Assembly (NCBI GenBank): GCA_017416505.1
Contig: JAFQCI010000026.1
Coordinates: 1-64,000, forward strand
Source: Lachnospiraceae bacterium
GTDB taxonomy: Bacteria; Bacillota_A; Clostridia; Lachnospirales; Lachnospiraceae
DNA: 64,000 nt
Reading direction: 5' to 3'
Under the pieces are notes generated by a model, which was not told the origin of the DNA, made no database searches, and saw only the letters and a program-made list of their open reading frames with translations. Below are positions 16,420 to 24,317 of this stretch, one piece after another; position 1 is the stretch's first letter; each line of letters begins with the position of its first letter. The position numbers and the translations under genes are program-made.

Positions 16420-17661
16420 TTATACCTGTGTAACTTCTTTACAAAAGATATGTACTTTCTCTACACGCTTTCCAGCCATCTTTTCCACCTTAACTTCTAA
16501 GCCCTGGCTTTCAAAGAAATCACCCTCTGCTGGTATCTTTCCTAACATTTCCATAATCCATCCATTTACAGTCAAAACTTCTACTTCCATCTTTTTATCC
16601 AATGTATCAAATAATTTTTCTACATTAGCTTTTCCTGAAACCATATATTCATGTTCTGATATCTGTTCAATTTCATGAACAATCTCATCATGTTCATCCC
16701 AGATTTCTCCTACCAGTTCCTCTAAAATATCTTCTAAGGTTACAATACCGAACATACTGCCAAATTCATCTACGATAACAGCAAAATGGAGTTTCTTTTG
16801 CTGCAGTTCCTTCATTAAATCATCGATTCTTTTATTTTTGGTAATATATACTACAGGACGTAAATTATCCCGAATCTCAGCATCCGTATGATAAATATAA
16901 TTATGAAAATCTTTTTGATATAAAATACCAACAATATGGTCAATATCCCCATCGTAAACCGGAAGTCTAGAGAATCCGGTTTCTCTAAACACCTTAGCCA
17001 CTTCTTCTTTGTTCATATCTACAGAAACAGAAATAACATCAATTCTAGGTGTAAAAATGTCCACTGCCTCTAATTCATTAAATTCAATGGCACTTCGAAT
17101 CAAAGTACTTTCTTCTTTATCAATGCCGCCACCTTGTTCTGCTTCCTCTACAATGGTAAGCAATTCTTCTTCTGTAATTCCTTTGTCATCTGATACCTTC
17201 ACTATCATAGATAACAACTTTTTCCATTGAACAAACAAAAAGTTAATTGGTGTTAAAACAACCATTAAAGCATTTAATAATGGGGCAGAAAACATTGCAA
17301 ACTTTTCTGGTGACTCTTTGGCAATACTTTTTGGTGAAACCTCTCCAAATATTAATACTACAATCGTAATAACAATGGTGGACACACTTGCCCCCATTTC
17401 CTCATCTAGTAATTCTACAAAAAAGATTGTAGCAAGAGAAGTACATAATATATTTACTATATTATTTCCAATCAGAATCGTAGACAACATACTGTCGTAT
17501 TTTTCTGACATTCTTAAAACCAGGGTTGCCTTTTTATTTCCCTTTTCCGCCATATTCTTTATTCTTATTCTGTTTAGAGAAGAAAATGCCGTTTCTGTGG
17601 CAGAAAAATAGGCGGACATTACAACACAAAACAGAATAATAATTAGTGATACCGTATCCAT
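16420..17661 (-). CDS. CNNM/CorC (HlyC) family membrane transporter, probable Mg/divalent-cation exporter
   Basis: The product is 413 aa with the full family layout. A DUF21/CNNM membrane domain (about 1-170) begins SLIIILFCVVMSAYFSATETAFSS, a classic ETAFSS motif. A CBS-domain pair spans about 195-320 (FTPRIDVISVSVD, FSRLPVYDGDIDHIVGIL and VDEFGSMFGIVTLEDILEELVGEI). A C-terminal CorC_HlyC transporter-associated domain spans about 335-410. Relatives such as MpfA of B. subtilis export magnesium; that role is inferred here. Expression seems to be controlled by a leader with its own strong promoter, a tiny ORF and a terminator hairpin (17717-17885). Confidence 0.87.
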   Translation of the reverse strand: MDTVSLIIILFCVVMSAYFSATETAFSSLNRIRIKNMAEKGNKKATLVLRMSEKYDSMLSTILIGNNIVNILCTSLATIFFVELLDEEMGASVSTIVITIVVLIFGEVSPKSIAKESPEKFAMFSAPLLNALMVVLTPINFLFVQWKKLLSMIVKVSDDKGITEEELLTIVEEAEQGGGIDKEESTLIRSAIEFNELEAVDIFTPRIDVISVSVDMNKEEVAKVFRETGFSRLPVYDGDIDHIVGILYQKDFHNYIYHTDAEIRDNLRPVVYITKNKRIDDLMKELQQKKLHFAVIVDEFGSMFGIVTLEDILEELVGEIWDEHDEIVHEIEQISEHEYMVSGKANVEKLFDTLDKKMEVEVLTVNGWIMEMLGKIPAEGDFFESQGLEVKVEKMAGKRVEKVHIFCKEVTQV

Positions 17662-17716
17662 GATTAAAATCCTTTCTTATCTTTACTTATCTTTTTTATT
17701 TTCTCATTTTTGCACA

Positions 17717-17758
17717 AAAAGACATAACCACACTTTTTTAAGTGCAGCTATGTCTTTT
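17717..17758 (-). terminator. Attenuator-type hairpin in the CorC/CNNM leader
   Basis: On the - strand AAAAGACATA (17749-17758) pairs perfectly with TATGTCTTTT (17717-17726). An inner CACTT/AAGTG stem extends it, and the 3' arm runs straight into TTTTTG. It lies between the promoter at 17857-17885 and the ATG at 17661, so it can stop transcription before the gene. A short ORF ends two to six bases before the stem, which suggests that ribosome position controls it. Confidence 0.7.
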
Positions 17759-17759
17759 C

Positions 17760-17810
17760 TCATTCATTTATCATCATCTGACTCGCGTAACCGTCTGAAC
17801 TTTCTGACAT
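17760..17810 (-). CDS. Candidate leader peptide, 16 codons (good ribosome site)
   Basis: This reading starts at an ATG six bases after GGAGG and encodes MSESSDGYASQMMINE. It stops immediately before the attenuator stem. It has the better Shine-Dalgarno site of the two overlapping leader frames. Which frame is translated, or whether either is, cannot be decided from one sequence. Confidence 0.4.
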   Translation of the reverse strand: MSESSDGYASQMMINE

Positions 17811-17823
17811 AATAATCCTCCAT
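17764..17823 (-). CDS. Candidate leader peptide, 19 codons, acidic C-terminus
   Basis: In the alternative leader frame the ATG at 17823 encodes MEDYYVRKFRRLRESDDDK and stops six bases before the attenuator stem. Its ribosome site (AAAAGGT next to the ATG) is poor. The ESDDD run just before the stop is interesting because runs of acidic residues can destabilise ribosomes when Mg is low, as in the E. coli mgtL system. It overlaps the 16-codon frame. Confidence 0.35.
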   Translation of the reverse strand: MEDYYVRKFRRLRESDDDK

Positions 17824-17856
17824 ACCTTTTAAAACAAATACAATTATCAAGGCAAC

Positions 17857-17885
17857 ATTCTAGCAAAAAACCGTATTTCTGTCAA
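17857..17885 (-). promoter_or_regulatory. Strong sigma-A promoter of the CorC/CNNM leader
   Basis: TTGACA (17880-17885, perfect) and TAGAAT (17857-17862) are spaced by 17 bases on the - strand. The predicted start near 17850 gives a leader of about 190 bases before the gene. The rest of the 17662-17966 gap holds no other gene. Confidence 0.8.
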
Positions 17886-17966
17886 TACCACGGGACACAA
17901 ACTCAGCCTTAACTGTAAATTAAAAAAGATAAAACGCAGTATAAAAACTTTTTAACTATTACACTT

Positions 17967-19943
17967 TTATGATTCAAATGCCTTTTTTTCGAATTCAGAT
18001 ACCGGCATTGGTTTTGCAAAATAATATCCTTGAATCAAATCGCAGCCTTGTTCTGCTAAAAAGTCCACCTGTTCTTTTGTTTCGATTCCTTCTGCTACGA
18101 TTTTCATATCCAGTCGCTTTGCAAGACAAATCGCTTCATTTACAATGATTTTTCCTTTTTCCGTATCCTCGATACCCCGGAAGAATTCTGCATCCAGCTT
18201 AATTACATCCAATGGCAGTTCTTTTAAGGAATTAAGTGAGGAATAGCCTGCTCCAAAATCATCCATAGAAACAGCAAATCCATACTCTCTTAACTTTCTA
18301 ACGGTTTCCAACAATACCTCTTTATCTTCAAAGAATGCACTTTCTGTTAATTCCAGCTCAATGACTTCATGAGGAACCTGGTATGCATCTACCAATCGGC
18401 AGATATGCTCTGCCAAATCATCTTTCATAAAATGGGCTCTGGACACATTGACAGAAATAGGAACTACCTGTCTGCCTTCCTTTATCCATTCCGCCTGTTG
18501 TCTTGCTACTTCTGAAATCATATAATCGTCCAGTTTTAAAATAAAACCATTATTTTCGAAAATGGGAATAAAACGATTCGGTGGTATAAAACCTTCCTCC
18601 GGACTAACCCAACGAACCAAGGCTTCTGCTCCGGATAGTTTTCCCTCTCTGGAAGAGTATTTCGGTTGAAGATAAACATGAAATTCTTTTTTTCCTAAAG
18701 CTTCTTCCATGGTATCTTCTACTTTTCTTTCCCAAAGCTGTTGCTTTTGCATTTCCTGGCTGTACCACCCTATCCATTCGTCTCCTTCTGAGTGTAAGGC
18801 AGACCTTGCGATACTTGCATTGTTATACATAGCATCCATATCGATCCCACCGCGAGTGATTTCATAAACACCCGCACTAAAATCCAGTCTTTTCCCTTGC
18901 CTTGCCGCTTCTATTCCGGTTACGATATCAGCAATCCTCTGCTCCAATTTTTCCTTCGTTTCATAATTCAGTAATAAGGCATAATCTGCTCTCGCATAAT
19001 GCACTGCAAATTCTTTTTTGCTAATATTTCTTTGTAATTCATGATAAATAAATTCCAGCAAATCATTTCCTTCTTTCGCACCATAACAGGTACAAAAACT
19101 CTGGTATTTGTTCATTCTAATATGTATCAGGGCATATTTTTCTTTGTTTCGAAAACTCTTTCGGATAAATTTTTCCCCTTTTGCCTTTAGATAAGTCCAG
19201 TTCTTTCCTCCGGTAACCGGATCTAAATATAATAGCTGTGTTAATCTTCTCTGGTCCCGTATCAAACCAATGGTAAAAACAATGTAATAAATGGCAAATG
19301 CTAATACCACCATCATTAATATGACAGCAAAGATACTAACACTCGTCACCTCTGATTCTTTAACTGCTATATCACTTTTTACAAAGATCTCCCTTCCAGC
19401 TTCATCCATGGAAGAAGAAATCCAGAAACTAAAATAAATCAAAGGTTCATCACTGTCATCAACATCTGCTTCAAGAATTCCATCTAAAATTATTTTAGTA
19501 TCGAATTTTATCTCACCATCTTGTGCGTATACGGTATTATCACTTTCTTCTAATAAATAAATGGCATAATCCTTTGGTCCTGTGATTACTACTAATTGAT
19601 TTTCCATTTTAGGTTCAGAATCCCCTGATTTCAGGATGGTTTCTTGTTCTCCATTCTGAATACAAACTTCCTGCACATCCGGTAGCGTCCTTTGCAATTC
19701 TGTTACAAGCTGAATCAGTTCTTCATCGTTTTCTATCTGTTCTTCTTCTATGATTTGTGTTATTTTCTGGACATTTTCCATGGTATATTGGAGTTTGTTT
19801 GTTGCCAGATTACCCAAAGACAGAATAAACATCATAACAACAATAGAAACAATGGCTAAAATAAATATAAACAAAGTTATCATAGATGGCCAGATTCGTT
19901 TTCTATGTAATCTTCTGATTTTCTTTTCCTTTTGACTGCTCAT
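17967..19943 (-). CDS. Membrane EAL-domain c-di-GMP phosphodiesterase with degenerate GGDEF
   Basis: The product is 658 aa. Membrane helices at about 21-43 and 203-226 flank an extracytoplasmic sensor region. A GGDEF-like domain follows (about 235-345), but the signature is replaced by RADYA (318-322), so cyclase activity is unlikely. The EAL domain (about 405-650) looks intact: GAEALVRW (EAL at 440-442), PISVNVSR, ELELTESAF, MDDFGAGYSS, KLDAEFF, and IVAEGIETKEQ. It should hydrolyse c-di-GMP to pGpG. Its ATG overlaps the stop codon of the upstream permease-acyltransferase gene (ATGA), implying coupled synthesis and a link between c-di-GMP and that protein (inference). Confidence 0.9.
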   Translation of the reverse strand: MSSQKEKKIRRLHRKRIWPSMITLFIFILAIVSIVVMMFILSLGNLATNKLQYTMENVQKITQIIEEEQIENDEELIQLVTELQRTLPDVQEVCIQNGEQETILKSGDSEPKMENQLVVITGPKDYAIYLLEESDNTVYAQDGEIKFDTKIILDGILEADVDDSDEPLIYFSFWISSSMDEAGREIFVKSDIAVKESEVTSVSIFAVILMMVVLAFAIYYIVFTIGLIRDQRRLTQLLYLDPVTGGKNWTYLKAKGEKFIRKSFRNKEKYALIHIRMNKYQSFCTCYGAKEGNDLLEFIYHELQRNISKKEFAVHYARADYALLLNYETKEKLEQRIADIVTGIEAARQGKRLDFSAGVYEITRGGIDMDAMYNNASIARSALHSEGDEWIGWYSQEMQKQQLWERKVEDTMEEALGKKEFHVYLQPKYSSREGKLSGAEALVRWVSPEEGFIPPNRFIPIFENNGFILKLDDYMISEVARQQAEWIKEGRQVVPISVNVSRAHFMKDDLAEHICRLVDAYQVPHEVIELELTESAFFEDKEVLLETVRKLREYGFAVSMDDFGAGYSSLNSLKELPLDVIKLDAEFFRGIEDTEKGKIIVNEAICLAKRLDMKIVAEGIETKEQVDFLAEQGCDLIQGYYFAKPMPVSEFEKKAFES

Positions 19944-22600
19944 TTTTTCTCCTCTTTTACTTTTTTCTCATGCAGTTCATACATATATTCTGTGGCAAAC
20001 TGAATTTTTGTAGCATTAAAACCTTCTTCCACAGGAAATAAGAAAAAACTGTCATCCAATGTAGATAAGGTAATACATTGCCCCATATTTCGATAGTTAT
20101 ATTCTGTATGTACAGAAAAACATTGTGCAGGAGTCCACACTAACGTTTCTTCTTCGTCTGTCAGGTAATTATGAAAGGTCAACTGATATCCGTCTAGGTC
20201 ATGAAGTAAATGTCCCACTCCACAGCAAATAAAGTTTTTCGCATTTGGAAGTGCATAAACTTCCACTTTACAATCCAAAGAATAAGTATGGTTATTTATT
20301 TCCGCTTTTACCTGTTTTCGCTGCCACTCATACCAATCCGGAATATATCGCTCCTCATTATCCCTCCTCAAGGTTCCATATTCATCCATCTCGTATTCTA
20401 CCCCACAATTTCGGCAGAATAACTTATTATCTTCGGAATCCATTTGGAATTCCACTTTACAACATCTGCATTGATATAAAGGAAGATGTAATCCCTCGGC
20501 ACGTTTTTTATAGGTAATAGCCATTTTTTGCTCCCGCTGCCATGCATATTCATCATAAGCCAATAATTCACTAAGTTTTTCATAAATTTCATCCACAGAA
20601 AGCTCCCTAACTTCCTGCTTCGTCAATGCATAAGTCATTTCTGTATGTAACTTTACTTCTTTTCGTTTTGTAAGATTCCAGATAGGAGATTGCAGATAAT
20701 TTCCCTTCATATTTAAGGTAACCACAGGAACCTTTAACATTTTCACCAGTTTTGCTACCGACATAGGTAATTTTGAACTAGTTCCTACATTGGCATATCT
20801 TGCTTCCGGGTAAAATACCAGAATTCCCTTCCGTTCCATAACCTTCTTAATATTTTTAATTAAAGATAAATCATCTACAAACTTTCTGGTTCCCAGGCAT
20901 CCAATCTGACGGTATAACCATTCCCCGTAATACTCAAATCCTTCCAGTTCTGACACATAATTTGCACGATATGGAAACAGTGTCAATGGAGTAACATAAA
21001 AATCCGTAAAGGAATGATGAGTTCCTAAAACCAAAAATGGAGGTTTTATTCCTCTTTTTTCTGATTTTACAATCTTTAAATTCGCCTTCCATGTAATGAT
21101 GTAGCAATAAAGCCATAAAAAAGGCATCGCAAATAAATTCTGTTTCGGTGGTATTTTCACCCGGTCGAAAGGTTTTACCACAGGATTCAATTCCGTATCT
21201 TTTCTTACATAACGACGAACCCATGGCAATTGACATAATAAGTAATATAATATTCCGGTTCCAAGGAAGGAACAGCCAGTAGGCGTTAATGTAAACAAGA
21301 AAGAATTATGTATTTCTCCTGTTACAGGATTATAAATGGCAAGAGAGATAAAAAATCCTGCCAACAGGCACAAAAGACCTACTATATTAAATCCTTTGGT
21401 ATACTGATACGCATTATGCCCCTCCATTTCATAGGCGCTTTTTAAATCGATTCTTTGTTTTCTGACAAAAAAGAAATCCGTAAACAATAAAGCCGCCAAA
21501 GGTGCATACACACAGGCACTAATGGTTAGGAATGAGCCAAAATACTCTACGATTTTTCCCCAGGCACAAAGTCCGCCTACATAAACTCCAAGAATAATAA
21601 CCAAGAGCCTATAATCGGCTTTACGGAAACTGGATTTTAACATAACTCCATATAAATAAGAGCCTACTGCCTGAGTTCCTATGTTGGCAAAAGCAACTAA
21701 AAGCAATGAAGTTAATCCAAGAGCAGGTATGGACAAGGTAGCCATCATCAAAGTAGGATCATCTACCATTTCTCCTGTCACATATTGCATGGCAATCGCC
21801 ATAACGGCACCTACTACCACAAAGAAAGAACCTGCCAACCCCTGACCCAGGACTCCGGCATAGTAACCTGATTTTTCACTTTTGCAAAGACGTGGGATTT
21901 CTGCCATACCTCCCACCAAAGTAATAACAAAAGCAAAGTTTGCCTCAATAGATAAAATATAAGGTGTAATATTGTTATCATATGCAGTAATTTCCGGTTT
22001 ATAATTCCATATTACTTCTGCCGGCACAGCAGAAAATCCTACAATCACCACTACTATCCCCACTAGCAGTAATAAGGGAACTAAAATTCTGGTAGTCCAG
22101 GTAATAGTAGAAACACCCCGATACGCAATAAATGTTCCAAGGATAACGCAAAACAAACCTAACATAAGGTGACTTCCCTCAGGCAACGTGACCCCAAACA
22201 ATCCAAACAGATTCTCCATGGAGGAAGCAAATAAATCACAACACACGGCATACCACGGATAATTAATCAGGATAATCACTACCGTCATGACTTTTACGCC
22301 TCTTTTTCCAAATACAGTCCGCAGCCATACCCAGATATCAATTCCATATCTCGTAGATAAAATTACCGGAAGCTGATAAATTGCTAACATTAAGATAGCA
22401 CCTAAAAAAGCTCCAATTAACAACTGTTTAAATCCTACCAGACTTGCCAGATAGGAACCCTGGGTATAACTCCAGGTAGCGATGCAGTATCCTGACAATA
22501 CCAGCAATGCATCTAAAAATCCATAGGTACGCTCTTTTCCAAGTACGGGCCAGATACCACAGTAGACTTCATTTTTAATTTTCTCATTCGTATCCTTCAT
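19940..22600 (-). CDS. NCS1 permease fused to a PlsC-like acyltransferase and a zinc ribbon
   Basis: The product is 886 aa from the ATG at 22600 (GAGGG eight bases upstream; an in-frame GTG lies at 22627). Residues about 20-470 form an NCS1 (cytosine/purine permease type) transporter with about twelve membrane helices, opening WPVLGKERTYGFLDALLVL. Residues about 495-690 form a lysophospholipid-acyltransferase-like domain: the HX4D motif is HHSFTD (528-533), with FYPEAR (596-601) in place of the usual EGTR block. Residues 711-732 hold a CxCC...CxxC zinc ribbon, followed by a region without a recognised fold. The frame is continuous with no sign of a frameshift. A 52-aa membrane peptide precedes it and an EAL protein follows with overlap. 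I know of no standard function for this combination. Confidence 0.85.
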   Translation of the reverse strand: MKDTNEKIKNEVYCGIWPVLGKERTYGFLDALLVLSGYCIATWSYTQGSYLASLVGFKQLLIGAFLGAILMLAIYQLPVILSTRYGIDIWVWLRTVFGKRGVKVMTVVIILINYPWYAVCCDLFASSMENLFGLFGVTLPEGSHLMLGLFCVILGTFIAYRGVSTITWTTRILVPLLLLVGIVVVIVGFSAVPAEVIWNYKPEITAYDNNITPYILSIEANFAFVITLVGGMAEIPRLCKSEKSGYYAGVLGQGLAGSFFVVVGAVMAIAMQYVTGEMVDDPTLMMATLSIPALGLTSLLLVAFANIGTQAVGSYLYGVMLKSSFRKADYRLLVIILGVYVGGLCAWGKIVEYFGSFLTISACVYAPLAALLFTDFFFVRKQRIDLKSAYEMEGHNAYQYTKGFNIVGLLCLLAGFFISLAIYNPVTGEIHNSFLFTLTPTGCSFLGTGILYYLLCQLPWVRRYVRKDTELNPVVKPFDRVKIPPKQNLFAMPFLWLYCYIITWKANLKIVKSEKRGIKPPFLVLGTHHSFTDFYVTPLTLFPYRANYVSELEGFEYYGEWLYRQIGCLGTRKFVDDLSLIKNIKKVMERKGILVFYPEARYANVGTSSKLPMSVAKLVKMLKVPVVTLNMKGNYLQSPIWNLTKRKEVKLHTEMTYALTKQEVRELSVDEIYEKLSELLAYDEYAWQREQKMAITYKKRAEGLHLPLYQCRCCKVEFQMDSEDNKLFCRNCGVEYEMDEYGTLRRDNEERYIPDWYEWQRKQVKAEINNHTYSLDCKVEVYALPNAKNFICCGVGHLLHDLDGYQLTFHNYLTDEEETLVWTPAQCFSVHTEYNYRNMGQCITLSTLDDSFFLFPVEEGFNATKIQFATEYMYELHEKKVKEEKK

Positions 22601-22613
22601 CGTCTTTTCCCTC

Positions 22614-22772
22614 TTATAAAAATGCACCTGCTATTATCCCTAGCAGACAAACAAGCACAACCACAGCCACCTCAATATAATCTCTTTTTCCCATTCTTTT
22701 TACTTCAGGCATTCCATTTTCAACCTGTGCAATGCGAAGTTCAATTTCTTTTTCGAATTCCTTTTCTGTCAT
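22614..22772 (-). CDS. 52-aa single-helix membrane peptide
   Basis: The ATG at 22772 has AGAGGG ten bases upstream. The peptide has an acidic N-terminus (MTEKEFEKEIELRIAQVENG), a short basic stretch (VKRMGKRDY), and one C-terminal membrane helix (about residues 33-52, VAVVVLVCLLGIIAGAF). Its stop codon is followed directly by the GAGGG ribosome site of the fusion gene, 13 bases before that ATG, so the two are surely co-translated. A role as a small subunit or regulator of the permease-acyltransferase is inference. Confidence 0.75.
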   Translation of the reverse strand: MTEKEFEKEIELRIAQVENGMPEVKRMGKRDYIEVAVVVLVCLLGIIAGAFL

Positions 22773-22825
22773 AATCTTTTGTCCCTCTTTCCCTCATTTG
22801 CATATCCGATTTTAAGATTTAAAAC

Positions 22826-23140
22826 CTATGATGATTGAACCAATTCTAATATTTCTGTTTTAGAAATTGCTCCTACGGAACGATTTACTTCTACCCCATC
22901 TTTGATTACCACCAAAGTAGGAATATTAGCAACATGAAATTCCCCTGCCAATCCACGTTCTTCATCTACATTTATTTTTCCCACCACGATTTCTTCCTGT
23001 TCTTCCCCAATTTTATCAAGAATCGGAGCTAACATACGACATGGTGGACACCACTCAGCCCAAAAGTCCAATAAAACGGTTTTAGAATTTTCCAGTACCT
23101 CTGTTTCAAAATTTTCCTTTGTTACTTTTATTACTGACAT
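22826..23140 (-). CDS. trxA: Thioredoxin with CPPC active site
   Basis: The product is 104 aa from the ATG at 23140 with AAAGGAG upstream. It has a complete thioredoxin fold: FWAEWCPPCRMLAPILDKIG with the redox cysteines at 31 and 34, IPTLVVIKDG with the cis-proline, and a C-terminal helix. The classic CGPC is replaced by CPPC, which in engineered thioredoxins shifts the redox potential. No thioredoxin reductase gene is next to it. It lies about 50 bases after the Dabb gene, probably on the same transcript. Confidence 0.92.
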   Translation of the reverse strand: MSVIKVTKENFETEVLENSKTVLLDFWAEWCPPCRMLAPILDKIGEEQEEIVVGKINVDEERGLAGEFHVANIPTLVVIKDGVEVNRSVGAISKTEILELVQSS

Positions 23141-23189
23141 ATTTTTTTCTCCTTTTCCTATTTTATTTATTGTCAGGTATTTTCGAAAC

Positions 23190-23492
23190 TTATACTTCAA
23201 AGTCCAGGCAGGAACGGGATTTTGTATAAGGTCTTACCTTAGTATCTGCCACTTCCACATGGGCAGGATGCACTGCATATGCTTTCAATGCCTCTTCATT
23301 TTCAAAAGTAGAATCTAACATGACATCTGCATTAGAGGAGGATAAGGAATCCGTTTGAACGTGGATTTCCACTAAGCCGGAAATTTTTCCTTGTAATCCT
23401 TCCAATCCTTCTTTGATGCCGCATTTAATTTTTTCTTTTTCTTCCTTTGATAATTCATCCTTTAACTGCCATAAAATAATATGCTTTACCAT
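23190..23492 (-). CDS. Dabb-domain (stress-responsive A/B barrel) protein
   Basis: The product is 100 aa. It is a single small alpha/beta barrel of the Dabb family, normally a dimer: MVKHIILWQLKDELSKEE at the start, VMLDSTFENEEALKAYAVHPAH in the middle, and CLDFEV at the end. These match the typical VKHIVLFKLK...YxxHPxHxxV pattern. Members bind small ligands or act in stress responses; the ligand here is unknown. GGAG precedes the ATG. It is followed by thioredoxin, which hints at redox or stress use (inference). Confidence 0.85.
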   Translation of the reverse strand: MVKHIILWQLKDELSKEEKEKIKCGIKEGLEGLQGKISGLVEIHVQTDSLSSSNADVMLDSTFENEEALKAYAVHPAHVEVADTKVRPYTKSRSCLDFEV

Positions 23493-23561
23493 AACTTCTA
23501 TCTCCTTTTTCTTTCTATATCTTTTATAATCTTATCGTTAGTTTTTGTTTTAAACCTCTAT

Positions 23562-23593
23562 GATTCTTAAAGAATCCCAGCCCAATTATTATA
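23562..23593 (-). promoter_or_regulatory. Candidate -10 box with a 15-bp palindrome downstream
   Basis: On the - strand TATAAT (23588-23593) is followed by the perfect palindrome GATTCTTTAAGAATC (23562-23576), which would cover about +5 to +19 of the Dabb-trxA transcript. It could be an operator. No clear -35 box is seen. Confidence 0.4.
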
Positions 23594-23643
23594 CCAAAAA
23601 AAGAAATAAAATACTACACTCATTCTATTTTTTACTACCCATC

Positions 23644-24294
23644 TCATCTTTTCTTTACAATATCTAAAATTTTCGACACTGAATCTACGATATAGGTTGC
23701 TCCTGCATTTTCTAATTCCTCATAATTTCCATATCCGAACAATACCCCAATGGAATCAATTCCTACCTGTTTTGCACCGATAATATCGTGTTCTCTATCC
23801 CCTACCATGGCTGCTTTCGATAAGTCTTCGATACCGGCTTTTTTCAGTACATAGGAGATTACATCTGCTTTTTTACTTCGAACTCCGTCCATGCTGGCAC
23901 CTCCGATGAAGTTAAAATACTTCGCCAGTTGAAAATGTTCCAGAATCCGGATGGCAAATTCTTCTGGCTTCGAAGTTGCTAAAAGAAGCTTATAACCAGA
24001 ATCATGAAGCGTTTTTAATAAGTCTTCAATCCCCTCATAAACCTCATTTTCAAATAAACCTTTTTCCCGAAAATACTCTCTGTAATACTCAACGGATTGC
24101 TTTGCCTTTTCTTCTGAAAAACCATAAAACCGTTCAAAGGATTCCTGCAATGGTGGTCCGATAAATTTATATAATTCACTTCGGTCTTCCACTTCGATTC
24201 CCCATTTTTTCAAGGCATACATAACAGAATTCGTAATTCCAAGTCCTGGGTCAGTCAAAGTACCATCCAAATCAAAAAGTATTACCTGATACAT
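23644..24294 (-). CDS. HAD-family phosphatase, phosphoglycolate-phosphatase-like
   Basis: The product is 216 aa, cytosolic, with the four HAD motifs: nucleophile motif LFDLDGTLTDPG, motif II LLATSKPEEFA, motif III lysine in GVRSKKADVI, and motif IV AMVGDREHDIIGAK. The alpha-helical C1 cap (about 15-80) is of the phosphoglycolate phosphatase/PpaX kind. The ATG has GGAGG upstream. It starts 23 bases after the pepD stop and may be the last gene of the PqqD-pepD operon. The substrate cannot be told from the sequence. Confidence 0.87.
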   Translation of the reverse strand: MYQVILFDLDGTLTDPGLGITNSVMYALKKWGIEVEDRSELYKFIGPPLQESFERFYGFSEEKAKQSVEYYREYFREKGLFENEVYEGIEDLLKTLHDSGYKLLLATSKPEEFAIRILEHFQLAKYFNFIGGASMDGVRSKKADVISYVLKKAGIEDLSKAAMVGDREHDIIGAKQVGIDSIGVLFGYGNYEELENAGATYIVDSVSKILDIVKKR

Positions 24295-24317
24295 TTTCTC
24301 TTCCTCCTAAGTTAAAA

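Noticed and set aside
17662..17885. M-box or yybP-ykoY riboswitch before the CorC/CNNM-type gene
   Set aside because: Neither conserved core could be found. The leader is better explained by a short ORF plus terminator.
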